Of a stretch of DNA of 64,000 bases, positions 9,128-17,765 are shown piece after piece. The position numbers and the translations under genes are program-made. This stretch comes from G963702155 sp963702155 (GTDB lineage: Bacteria > Pseudomonadota > Alphaproteobacteria > Micavibrionales > Micavibrionaceae). Location of the stretch: contig OY969717.1 in NCBI GenBank assembly GCA_963702155.1, forward strand, positions 1,426,001-1,490,000. Reading direction: 5' to 3'. A model generated the notes under the pieces. The model did no database searches, was not told the DNA's origin, and worked only from the letters and a program-made list of their open reading frames with translations. Numbering within the stretch: position 1 is the first letter of the stretch; each line of letters begins with the position of its first letter.

Positions 9128-12100
9128 TTAATGATTCAATGCTACAGCATCGTTTTTCGGAACGTCTGGCTCATGTTCATACATAGCGCGAACCTCAGGA
9201 TCTTTGGGCTCGGTAACTTCCCCGCGCAATACGGCAAAGGCCTGACGCTTGATGGCAGGATCATCTGGCACACCGGCAGAAGAATTAGCACTCATTTTGG
9301 TATCGCTAGCCTTCAAATCACCCAATTGTATTTCAAGCTTGGCTTTATAATAATTGAGATCCTGATTTAAATTATAAAACTTTTCCTTGTTCTGTGGTAA
9401 GGCATCACGAAGTTGCTCTTGAAATTCGGGGCTGGCATATTGTTCCTGCCATTCATTAATATCATCAATCAAACGCTCGGTACGGCCTTCGCGACCATCA
9501 ATACCTCGTTCATCAAATTTTTCGGCCTTTTCAAAAAGATTATATCCTTTTTCATAAGCCTTATTTTGATCTTTAAAATCACTTCTGACTTCACGTTTCC
9601 AAGACTGAGTCTCACGAGTCATCCTATAATGATTTTTTCTAGCTTCCCTCCACGATTGATTTCTAGATCTTTTTGAATCGCGCGCGGTTCCCGCTTCAAC
9701 TGGCTTGTCCAATTGTCCTTCTTTGCCTTCAAACGCTTTTCCGCTTAAGGCCTGATTGGTGTGCGGTGCGCGATAACTTGCATCATCCCCGCGCGCATGA
9801 TGATTAAACCGGTCACTATGTGTGTTACGTCCGTAATTAGCGCCTACTTGAGCACTTGGTCTTGATGCATCTGTAATATGATCCCAATCTGCATAACGCC
9901 CACTACCCAGCGTATGGTTATAAACCGCCAAAATATCCGGCATGGTTGTTTGATATTGGTGTTGCACCTCGTTTAATCCAGGATAGTGCTTTTGCTCATA
10001 CATTTTATGAGCCGTATATTCTTGTGAAAATGCCTGATCACTCGCAAATTCCTGACCATAAGGCCGCGCGCGCAAAGGATGCTCGCCTGCATTTTGCGGG
10101 CTTAACTCATATGTAATGTCAATCGTACGATACTGATCGTTTGCCAAGATATCAATTTGACGCTCAAGTGTTGGAATGCCAAGTGACTGCTCTTTAAGCT
10201 CAATGGCCTTATCTGCCGCGTCTATTCTCTCTTGTAAATCAAGTCTTTCCGAATCTGTGGGGTAACCGGCCTCATCAACCGCATAATGGTCTTCTGCACT
10301 TTTCATATGCGCTTCATAAGCTGTTAACTGCCTGCGGTCATCTTTTAAACGATTAAGATCTCTGTTCTCTAATGCATTTTCTAAAGATATCTGCGTTTGC
10401 TCTAATTTATACGTAACATCTTTGTCATGATAACTGATATAAATCCGCTGTCCTTGATCGGTATCACGTAAAGTAACAACAGGCTCTGCTAATAAATTAG
10501 CCTTCCACTTTGCTGCTTCGAAATCGCTCATATTTTCGGTAATAATATCAATACTGGCATAAGGCAATGGCTTATCCGTAACACCTTTAAGATAAGTTTT
10601 GGCATCATCGGAATCCACGCCGCCATTTATAAGATACTGTTGAACCTCTTCCTCAGTCGCGCCATTTTCAAACGCGGCCTCAACCGTATGCGCTTGCATG
10701 TCACTAACGGCTGGCAGTTTTTCACGATCAAGATGGGCAACTTGAACCTCATCCAAAGGTTTTGCAGCCTTTAAATCATTTAAAAACCCTTGCGCATCTT
10801 GTTTAACGGGGCCATATCCATCATGAACAGCGCCAAATGTATCTTCAAATTCTGCTGCAATCTTTTGCGACAAGGCAACAGGCTGCATGCCCTCGGCTTT
10901 TAATGTCCCAACACGCGTTTCAAACGCGGCCACATCCATTTCGCGCACCGTAAACATATTATTACGCGGATCAACCATCGCTATATAAGTTTTGGAAGCA
11001 TCATCTCCCAGACCCGCAAACACCATCGGCTCGCGATCTCTTTGAAACGCTGGACCGTTATGAGTATTATACGATTTCAAAACCTCGGAAGCCTTAAACC
11101 CGCCAAATTCTGTATCACTTTTTAAATTAGGGTCAAGAACAGGTGCTTTACTGTTATCAATCGTGGTGCTTACAACCGGCGCGGCATCAGGATAAATCTG
11201 TGTGCGCGCATCAAAAAATCCTTTTGAATACGTCTCCGCCGCTTGATCAAGGCGCTTTTGAAAATCGTTGCTACTTAAAGGATCACCATTTTGAAGACTT
11301 GCAAAATCAAAACCTTCAAACGCTTTTAAAGATTCATCTAAAGCCTTGTCGGTCGCCGCTTTAAAAGAGGCTTGTTTTTCCGTATCACCTGTTGGTACAG
11401 CCGAAATAAACGCATTTGTTTTGTGAAGAATCTCATGTTGCGCTTTTATATCATCAAGTGAAGTAATACCCTCACCATCGCGCAACGCATTCATACCATT
11501 AACGTAAGACTGCTCCATCTCTTCTTGGGGAGAAAGCCCGGCCTCTACATTACGCTCATGTGTTTCTTGCGCTTGTTGTGCTGGTTCGCTGTCTTCGAAA
11601 ATATCGCTAAACCCAAGCCCCGTAGTGGAGCGAAGCATGTTGTCGCCTATATCAACAAATTGCGGGAATTGGGCGCTCAACATCTCAAAAAGTGGCTGTA
11701 GAAATTCTTGGATAAACCCCTTCATAAAATCTGGAATTTGAATACTGCCCGCTACACCCGCGCTTTGGCGAATAAGGTTGTCAGTAATAACATTCTCATC
11801 TTCAAGCTTTTTAGCCGCCTGCCCAAGCATCGGCAGTGTCGCGCCAAATTGCTCTAATTTATTTTGCTTCTCTTCAAAAACGGCCTGCATTTGGGTTTTC
11901 TGATCCCCATCTGGAACTTGCGCCATCTGCGCATCGTGCTCGGACTGCAATGTATTTAGATAATTATTCCATTTATCACCTTCAATTTCGCCAATAACTT
12001 GCGATGCACTTTTATCAGTCGTATCAATGTCTAACAAGTTTGAAACCATAGCCAGTGACCCAGCCAATGCTTTTTGCGAGGCCTCATCAAAATTCCCATC

Positions 12101-12994
12101 AACCGTACCGGGCGCAGCAACTTTTTCAACCCCGACAAGCGCTCCTAAAAACCCCATACCCGCAGTTTTCTGTTCGATCTCGGCATTAATCTGCGGCACA
12201 AGCTGAGTTAGGGTAGATTCAAGGAATTCTGATGCATCTGCTGCATCTTTAAATTCAAAAGCGCTTTCTTCTGCTTCTACTGGTTGCTGCGTTTCACTGC
12301 TTTGATCAGCTGTTGTCTCTGTGTTACTAGCTTGAGCAGGCGCTTCTTCAAACTCTAATTTGCTCAAAACTTCTTGAACACTAACGCCATTCTCTTCTGC
12401 AATTGCATAGACTTCAGGGCTATAAGGGCCTACATATTCGGGTTTTTGTGCTTGTGATATTTGTGCACCGCTTAAACCGCTAACAGCAGGAGCACTTTCT
12501 GAAGACACATTATCAACTGCAGGATCCACAGGTGCCTGAACAACTTCAGTCTCTGGAAGACCAAAATTACTTTCGGAAGCCACATCCAAATCTTTAAATA
12601 TTTCTTTACGACCATCAACAAGAGTGACAACAATTTGAGGATTAGCTATAACTTTCGGAGGAAAACCAGCGTCTTTCATTTCCTGTTTTATATTGTCCGA
12701 TAATTCTTCTCCAGCACTTAAATCTTTTATTTCAGCCTTTAAGCCAACAACTGGAGCTGAGTATTTCCAACTATCAGAAAATTCTTCTAGCTTTGCCTCA
12801 AGCTGATCGCCAAATTCTTTCGTATATATTCCATTAAATTGTATTTTCTCGTCTTCACTGTCCGCACTGCTATTTACGACTTTTACAAGCGCGCGCAAGC
12901 CGGCATTTACAACATCATCTGTCGTGCCAGAAACATCGGTTAAAGCACCGAATTTTTCATTTAGATTATCAATTTGGCTTTTCGTCACAGCCAT
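9128..12994 (-). CDS. 1288-residue cysteine-free protein of unknown function
   Basis: A single uninterrupted frame encodes 1288 residues without one cysteine. No signal peptide or membrane helix is visible. Residues 1-130 look compact. Residues 150-250 are S/E/Q/A/P-rich linkers. The middle is helical and acidic, and a segment near residue 298 (GTVDGNFDEASQKAL) loosely recalls peptidoglycan-binding repeats. The last 300 residues are strongly charged and rich in K, R, E, N and Q, with coiled-coil character, plus a YGRNTHSDRFNHHARG stretch. I do not recognise it as a known family. Its size and composition would fit a structural or effector-type protein, but that is a guess. Confidence 0.7.
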   Translation of the reverse strand: MAVTKSQIDNLNEKFGALTDVSGTTDDVVNAGLRALVKVVNSSADSEDEKIQFNGIYTKEFGDQLEAKLEEFSDSWKYSAPVVGLKAEIKDLSAGEELSDNIKQEMKDAGFPPKVIANPQIVVTLVDGRKEIFKDLDVASESNFGLPETEVVQAPVDPAVDNVSSESAPAVSGLSGAQISQAQKPEYVGPYSPEVYAIAEENGVSVQEVLSKLEFEEAPAQASNTETTADQSSETQQPVEAEESAFEFKDAADASEFLESTLTQLVPQINAEIEQKTAGMGFLGALVGVEKVAAPGTVDGNFDEASQKALAGSLAMVSNLLDIDTTDKSASQVIGEIEGDKWNNYLNTLQSEHDAQMAQVPDGDQKTQMQAVFEEKQNKLEQFGATLPMLGQAAKKLEDENVITDNLIRQSAGVAGSIQIPDFMKGFIQEFLQPLFEMLSAQFPQFVDIGDNMLRSTTGLGFSDIFEDSEPAQQAQETHERNVEAGLSPQEEMEQSYVNGMNALRDGEGITSLDDIKAQHEILHKTNAFISAVPTGDTEKQASFKAATDKALDESLKAFEGFDFASLQNGDPLSSNDFQKRLDQAAETYSKGFFDARTQIYPDAAPVVSTTIDNSKAPVLDPNLKSDTEFGGFKASEVLKSYNTHNGPAFQRDREPMVFAGLGDDASKTYIAMVDPRNNMFTVREMDVAAFETRVGTLKAEGMQPVALSQKIAAEFEDTFGAVHDGYGPVKQDAQGFLNDLKAAKPLDEVQVAHLDREKLPAVSDMQAHTVEAAFENGATEEEVQQYLINGGVDSDDAKTYLKGVTDKPLPYASIDIITENMSDFEAAKWKANLLAEPVVTLRDTDQGQRIYISYHDKDVTYKLEQTQISLENALENRDLNRLKDDRRQLTAYEAHMKSAEDHYAVDEAGYPTDSERLDLQERIDAADKAIELKEQSLGIPTLERQIDILANDQYRTIDITYELSPQNAGEHPLRARPYGQEFASDQAFSQEYTAHKMYEQKHYPGLNEVQHQYQTTMPDILAVYNHTLGSGRYADWDHITDASRPSAQVGANYGRNTHSDRFNHHARGDDASYRAPHTNQALSGKAFEGKEGQLDKPVEAGTARDSKRSRNQSWREARKNHYRMTRETQSWKREVRSDFKDQNKAYEKGYNLFEKAEKFDERGIDGREGRTERLIDDINEWQEQYASPEFQEQLRDALPQNKEKFYNLNQDLNYYKAKLEIQLGDLKASDTKMSANSSAGVPDDPAIKRQAFAVLRGEVTEPKDPEVRAMYEHEPDVPKNDAVALNH

Positions 12995-13216
12995 AATGGA
13001 AATACACCCTTTTCAAACCTGCCATTGTCCGGCATTATTAGTCATTAACCTCTATAACCAAGCCCCTGTTTTTATTTATATTTTGCATTTAGCAGATACA
13101 GTGGTCGCTTGATTACTTGCATTATCCCATATCAGGATTTTTTTTACAAACTTTTTGGACTCTTTTTATGCAAAGCATTACAAATATGTCGCAAACAACG
13201 ATGAAACACCCAATAC

Positions 13217-14284
13217 CTAAGCTGTACGTAGCCCTTCACGCGTCCTGATATCCTTAAAATAGCGCAAATAATGCAAGACCGATGCTGTCTTGGTAAATTC
13301 ATTTTGGTAACGCGCATACCCTGCTCCAACTAATCGATTCGCTAAACTCTGATTTTTTATTAAATGCTCAATTGCTCCGCGCATGGCCTCCACATCATCA
13401 ATCTCGACAATTAATCCATCTTCACCATCGCGCACAAACTGACGCGGGCCATCTGCCGTTGTTGTAACCAAAGGCACACGATTCGCCCATGCCTGCACAA
13501 AAACTGTACCAAACGGTTCGTATCGGGATGAAAACACGCAAATATTCACCGCGTCGAACAGCGCCGCGCGATCATCGCGCCACCCTAGTAACTGCACACG
13601 ATTTTCAACCCCTAGCGTTTTAATTTGCGCTTCAAGCTGCGCGCGAGAAGGCCCCTCCCCCGCAATCCATAAATGTGCATGCGGAATACGCGCAACCGCA
13701 TCAATTAAAACATCAAAAGCTTTAGAAGGATGCAGACGCCCAAGCCCTAGCAATAAAGGCGCGTCTTCAGGTACGCCATAATCCGCTCGATCAATGGGAA
13801 CGCCAGCACCTTCTGTTTCTGCAAAATTATTGATATGTGCAATCCGGCCTGCCTCAATCCCGTTATTAACCAGATAGGTTTTGATATCCGGTGTAATCGT
13901 CGCAAAATAATCAGCCGATTTAAAATATTTAAGCTTGTAATATCCGCCCAATCGCGCGACCACCAAATACCGGCCTATCCCGATTGATTTAATCCAGCGC
14001 GGCGTTTTTAGTGTCGCGCGCGACATCCATGTTTGAACAATATCTGGTTTAAATGTCTTAATAATGCGCCGCATTTGCCGCTTAGTCTTAAAATCGGTCG
14101 CTCCGCCAAAGGGCAGCAGATGAACAGCTATCCCCGCCGCCTTTAATCGATCAACCCGCCCCTTATGAGCGCGCGTAATAACCTCTATGGTTTCACCCGC
14201 CTCATGCATAGCAACACTCATATCTACAAAAGCGGTCTCTGCCCCGCCATCACGGCCACCGCCCATCACTTGCAAAATCCGCAT
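13217..14284 (-). CDS. GT4-family glycosyltransferase
   Basis: A 355-residue GT-B fold glycosyltransferase of family GT4. The N-terminal Rossmann half starts MRILQVMGGGRDGGAE, the acceptor-side signature. The C-terminal half has GRLHPSKAFDVLI (residues 182-194), GEGPSRAQL, and the nucleotide-sugar loop SSRYEPFGTVFVQA. In the usual E-x7-E motif the second glutamate is replaced by glutamine (E256, Q264). It probably adds a sugar to a lipid-linked or surface glycan, but donor and acceptor are unknown. No other polysaccharide genes flank it. Confidence 0.9.
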   Translation of the reverse strand: MRILQVMGGGRDGGAETAFVDMSVAMHEAGETIEVITRAHKGRVDRLKAAGIAVHLLPFGGATDFKTKRQMRRIIKTFKPDIVQTWMSRATLKTPRWIKSIGIGRYLVVARLGGYYKLKYFKSADYFATITPDIKTYLVNNGIEAGRIAHINNFAETEGAGVPIDRADYGVPEDAPLLLGLGRLHPSKAFDVLIDAVARIPHAHLWIAGEGPSRAQLEAQIKTLGVENRVQLLGWRDDRAALFDAVNICVFSSRYEPFGTVFVQAWANRVPLVTTTADGPRQFVRDGEDGLIVEIDDVEAMRGAIEHLIKNQSLANRLVGAGYARYQNEFTKTASVLHYLRYFKDIRTREGLRTA

Positions 14285-14347
14285 AGTTACCCCGGTGCTT
14301 ACCTATTTATTATAAATGAAGCGCTCTTCAAGAAAAAACCGGGAATA

Positions 14348-15157
14348 TTATTCGTTTTCCAAGATAAAAGTTTTTTCGGCCGGCTCTTCAACCTCATCAG
14401 TGTACCCAGTATCACTATCAACAGCGCTCCCATTCGTGTTACCGGTTTCTTGCGCTATCCCGTTTTCCTGATCGGCGCTTTCGGTTTCCTCTGCCGCTTC
14501 GGCCTTTTTAAACATCCGCGCATGGGATGTAAGTGTTTGCCTCAACAAAGTAAGCAAATCATTTTGCGTATCATTCATTTTATTTAGCAAAAATTCGCAA
14601 GCCTCAGGTGTTGTTACAGGGATTTTTTCAATCTGGTTCTCGGTCAAATCACGCGCAATTTCAGCATGTGTAAAAATATCTTCTATCGCGTTCTCAGTTG
14701 CATAATCCTGAGCCAAAATCATATTATTAAGATTGACTTTAGCCTCTTTTTTAATAGGCTCAATCTCGCTGTCCCATTCTTCAAAACGGCTATTCATTTC
14801 TGATTTCATATCCGGATTATTCTCTCCGCAAGATTGAACCGCCTTTTCAACATCTTCTTGCACAATCTCAACGGCGCGTATCATATTGTAATTTGTATAC
14901 ATATACATGAAGTGCGACTTCTGATCTTCCTTAGCCAGCGTCAAAATGGCCATAATCATCTTGTTAGCCTTAATAACCGCCGCTTCACGCTCATTTTGCG
15001 CCTCTTCGTCGACCTCAATTATTTCTTCTTCATTGTCTGGTATTTGTGCTTCGATTTGATCTGCCTCATTCTGCGCATAAGCAGGATTATAAGCCTGCGC
15101 AAAAACAAAACCTCCGACAAATAAAAAACAAAGAAATAAACTGATATATCCGCGCAT
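14348..15157 (-). CDS. secreted helical protein of unknown function
   Basis: A 269-residue protein with a signal peptide (ISLFLCFLFVGGFVF core, AYA-Q cleavage-like site). The mature part begins and ends with acidic low-complexity stretches. The middle 150 residues are helical and contain two cysteines (SCGENNPD and EACEFLL) that could form a disulfide. I do not recognise the family. It is probably periplasmic. It sits 63 bases upstream of the GT4 gene on the same strand. Confidence 0.65.
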   Translation of the reverse strand: MRGYISLFLCFLFVGGFVFAQAYNPAYAQNEADQIEAQIPDNEEEIIEVDEEAQNEREAAVIKANKMIMAILTLAKEDQKSHFMYMYTNYNMIRAVEIVQEDVEKAVQSCGENNPDMKSEMNSRFEEWDSEIEPIKKEAKVNLNNMILAQDYATENAIEDIFTHAEIARDLTENQIEKIPVTTPEACEFLLNKMNDTQNDLLTLLRQTLTSHARMFKKAEAAEETESADQENGIAQETGNTNGSAVDSDTGYTDEVEEPAEKTFILENE

Positions 15158-15273
15158 AATAAAACGGCTCCCGCATGATTTTTAAGATAAAAAATCATAG
15201 TAAAGCATACAATAAAAAAACGCTAGTCTATGGTTTGCCGCTCTGGCTTATAAAAGAAATAAAAGAAAAAAGT

Positions 15274-15338
15274 GCCTGTATGATCTAGTTTTTTGGATAA
15301 TTACGTGCGGGGTAAAGTCCAAAAAAGATCATACAGGC
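15274..15338 (-). ncRNA. long orphan hairpin, candidate sRNA 3' end or terminator
   Basis: The 500-base gap 15158-15660 contains arms GCCTGTATGATC + TTTTTTGGA (15274-15297, with a 3-base TAG bulge) and their exact complement TCCAAAAAA + GATCATACAGGC (15318-15338). Together they give 21 base pairs around a 20-base loop. Read on the minus strand, the stem is followed by ACTTTTTTCTTTT, a terminator-like U tract. No gene on that strand lies immediately upstream, because the gap separates divergent genes. An independent short transcript ending here is therefore plausible. A possible minus-strand promoter (TTGACC-N16-TAATCC) lies near 15430-15455, but it is weak. The rest of the gap is AT-rich with nothing else recognisable apart from the promoter of the aminotransferase gene. 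Confidence 0.4.
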
Positions 15339-15579
15339 CAGTGCGCATGACATAAGAGATAAAGTGTAAAAATTCTAATATTTAAGCCATCATTCCTTTT
15401 TTGAATGGTTTGATCATAGTTTGGATTATGTCCCGATAATCACTGGTCAAATGTGAAATAAAATATTTTCACCGCCTATATATTTACCATAACATTATAA
15501 TTATGAATACAAAGTAAATAAAATTCAAAATAAATTTAAAATTGTTTTAATGGAATTTCAAAATAATAGCGTTAAATCC

Positions 15580-15608
15580 TTGCAATGATTAAAATAAAAA
15601 CATATTTA
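15580..15608 (+). promoter_or_regulatory. probable promoter of the aminotransferase gene
   Basis: TTGCAA (15580-15585) and TATTTA (15603-15608) are separated by 17 bases, about 50 bases ahead of the ATG at 15661. It lies in a strongly AT-rich stretch, so chance matches are possible. Confidence 0.4.
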
Positions 15609-15660
15609 GCAATAGTGTAGCTACCGAATATCACGAATATACTAACGAGAAAGCCACAAA

Positions 15661-16815
15661 ATGACCTTCAAAACATCAAAGCGCTCTGACATCGAAAGCT
15701 TTCGCGCGCTTGAAACGCTGCGCGCAGTAAACGAGCGCGTGGCAAAAGGCGAAGATATAATAAGGTTGGAAGCAGGTCAGCCCTGTTTTGGCGCGCCCGA
15801 GGCCGCCCTTGATTATGGCCGTATGGTTATGGGTAAAGACCCCATCCAAGGGTATACTGAGGCTATTGGTATGAGCCTCTTGCGCGACCGCATCGCCGTT
15901 TACTATCGGGATCATTATAATGTCGATATCGACCATCGCCACGTAGCTGTAACAGTTGGCTCCTCCGGAGGTTTTATCTTGGCTTTTACGGCCGCATTCG
16001 AAGCCGGTGATAAGGTCGGGGTTATAAACCCGACATACCCCGCATACCGGAATATCCTGAAATCATTAAATATTGAATGCGTGGAAATCAACGCTACGCC
16101 TGAAACAAATTATCAGCCAACGCTTGAAATGCTACAGCCATACGCTGAAAAACTGGATGGCCTGATCATAAATTCTCCTTCAAATCCGACCGGCACAATT
16201 CTAAACGAAACTGAACTTGAAAAAATCGCCCTATGGTGTGAGGAAAACGGGATAAGACTATTCTCCGATGAAGCGTATCAACGCATAACATATGACGGCA
16301 CCATTGCACAAACCGCATTAAAGTTCTCAAAAAACGCTATTATCACGAACACATTCTCCAAATATTTTGCCATGACCGGCTGGCGTTTGGGTTGGCTGGT
16401 TATGCCCGAAAACATCGCCGCCCGCGTAAAAAAACTATCTGAAAACCTGTTTGTGTCCCCGCCCACAATCTCCCAACACATCGCTTACAAAGTTTTTGAT
16501 CATACTAACGTACTGGACGGCTATGTTAAAAAATACAAACAAAATCGTGATATTTTAAAAAAAGAATTACCAAAGGCTGGTTTAGATAAGCTCTCTTCCG
16601 CAGAGGCCGCATTCTACATCTATGCTGATATTTCGAAATTCACAGATAATAGCGAAGAGTTCTGCCACCGTATGATCGAAGAAGCGGGCGTAGCATGCAC
16701 AGCAGGCCTTGATTTTGACACTGGCCGCGGCCACCAAACCATGCGCATGTCCTACGCCGGTAGCGCCAAAGATATGGTAGAAGCGGTAAAACGCTTACAA
16801 AAATGGCTTAGGTAA
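15661..16815 (+). CDS. pyridoxal-phosphate aminotransferase, class I/II
   Basis: A 384-residue fold-type I aminotransferase of the aspartate/aromatic family. The PLP-binding residues are in place: N175 in SPSNPTG, D203 and Y206 in SDEAYQ, the Schiff-base lysine K234 in TFSKYFAMTG, and R242 in GWRLGW. A C-terminal arginine (MRMSY) would bind the substrate carboxylate. It transfers amino groups between amino acids and 2-oxo acids, but the exact substrate is not decidable from sequence. It stands as a single gene with its own probable promoter. Confidence 0.9.
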   Translation: MTFKTSKRSDIESFRALETLRAVNERVAKGEDIIRLEAGQPCFGAPEAALDYGRMVMGKDPIQGYTEAIGMSLLRDRIAVYYRDHYNVDIDHRHVAVTVGSSGGFILAFTAAFEAGDKVGVINPTYPAYRNILKSLNIECVEINATPETNYQPTLEMLQPYAEKLDGLIINSPSNPTGTILNETELEKIALWCEENGIRLFSDEAYQRITYDGTIAQTALKFSKNAIITNTFSKYFAMTGWRLGWLVMPENIAARVKKLSENLFVSPPTISQHIAYKVFDHTNVLDGYVKKYKQNRDILKKELPKAGLDKLSSAEAAFYIYADISKFTDNSEEFCHRMIEEAGVACTAGLDFDTGRGHQTMRMSYAGSAKDMVEAVKRLQKWLR

Positions 16816-16862
16816 AAATCGCCCCCTTTTCAAATACTCTGCGCTCCCGCATACTATGCGCT

Positions 16863-17570
16863 ATGAATAAAAATACGCATATAAAAAATCACGCCGATGA
16901 AATCATAAACGAAACCGGGAATGTTCTGTGGTTCATCCTGATTGCCGTTGTTCTGCTCGGCCTTATAACAATGGTATTAAGCCGCTCAGGTAGTAACGTC
17001 GAACAAAGCGGTGATCGCGAACAATATCGCATTAAAATTTCCAAACTCACCCGCTACGGCAAGGGATTAGAGTTTGCCGTGCAGGATTTACTTTTAAAAG
17101 GCTGTGCCGAGAATGAGCTAAGCTTTGAAAATTCAAAAGAAACCGGATACATAAATGGAAACAGCCCCACTGACGAATCTTGCCATATTTTTCGTCCTAA
17201 AGGTGCCGGGCTTTCATGGCAAGGCTTCAATGGGACAGCTTTCACAGGTACAACCATAAGCGAAGCCATAACGCCAGCTATGGAAATTGCAAACATTGCC
17301 GACACCGGACGGGCAGAGCTAAGCTTTGTTACACGTGTCTCCGAAGGCCAGTGCAAGGAAGCCAACCGTATGAGCGATATAGGGTGGAGCGTGGCCGGAT
17401 TAACCAGTGATGCGGATGACTGGGACCTACCCTTTTCCGGCACATTTACAAAATCCTATGATATCGGCACCGGCGCTGGCGAAGCGCCAGATTTGTCAGG
17501 AAAATCCACGGGATGTTTTATTGATGATAATGATGATTATATATTTTACCACGTCATTTTAGCGCGGTAA
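16863..17570 (+). CDS. single-pass membrane protein with pilin-like architecture
   Basis: A 235-residue protein with a short charged N-terminus, one hydrophobic helix (about residues 20-40, VLWFILIAVVLLGLITMVLS) and an exported C-terminal domain with several cysteines, including C81 and C107. This layout resembles type IV pilin-like or minor pilin proteins, but I do not see a canonical prepilin peptidase site (GFTLIE). The function is unknown. It begins 47 bases after the aminotransferase gene and may be co-transcribed with it. Confidence 0.65.
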   Translation: MNKNTHIKNHADEIINETGNVLWFILIAVVLLGLITMVLSRSGSNVEQSGDREQYRIKISKLTRYGKGLEFAVQDLLLKGCAENELSFENSKETGYINGNSPTDESCHIFRPKGAGLSWQGFNGTAFTGTTISEAITPAMEIANIADTGRAELSFVTRVSEGQCKEANRMSDIGWSVAGLTSDADDWDLPFSGTFTKSYDIGTGAGEAPDLSGKSTGCFIDDNDDYIFYHVILAR

Positions 17571-17584
17571 CACTATTAAATTAC

Positions 17585-17669
17585 TAATTTCACTTTTGTT
17601 ATCCCCCGCCGCCTTGATCATCACCGTGTGAACGAAAACCCGGTTTATGAAACCAAAAGTGAGAAATTA
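17585..17669. repeat. imperfect inverted repeat with large loop
   Basis: TAATTT+CACTTTTG (17585-17598) pairs with CAAAAGTG+AG+AAATTA (17654-17669). This gives 14 base pairs with a 2-base bulge around a loop of about 55 bases. It lies in the 195-base gap between the convergent pilin-like gene and rne. The function is unknown. It is not followed by a T-tract. Confidence 0.4.
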
Positions 17670-17707
17670 CTCAATCGTAAAAATGACTCTCACTAAGTAT
17701 CACAATA

Positions 17708-17740
17708 AAAAGCGAGCCATACAGACTCGCTTTTCATAAA
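17708..17740 (-). terminator. Rho-independent terminator of rne
   Basis: AAAAGCGAG (17708-17716) and CTCGCTTTT (17726-17734) form a perfect 9-bp stem around a 9-base loop, just past the rne stop. The flanks are A/T-rich on both sides, so it may also stop the convergent gene. Confidence 0.75.
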
Positions 17741-17765
17741 TATTCATAAAATGTGACGAAACACT

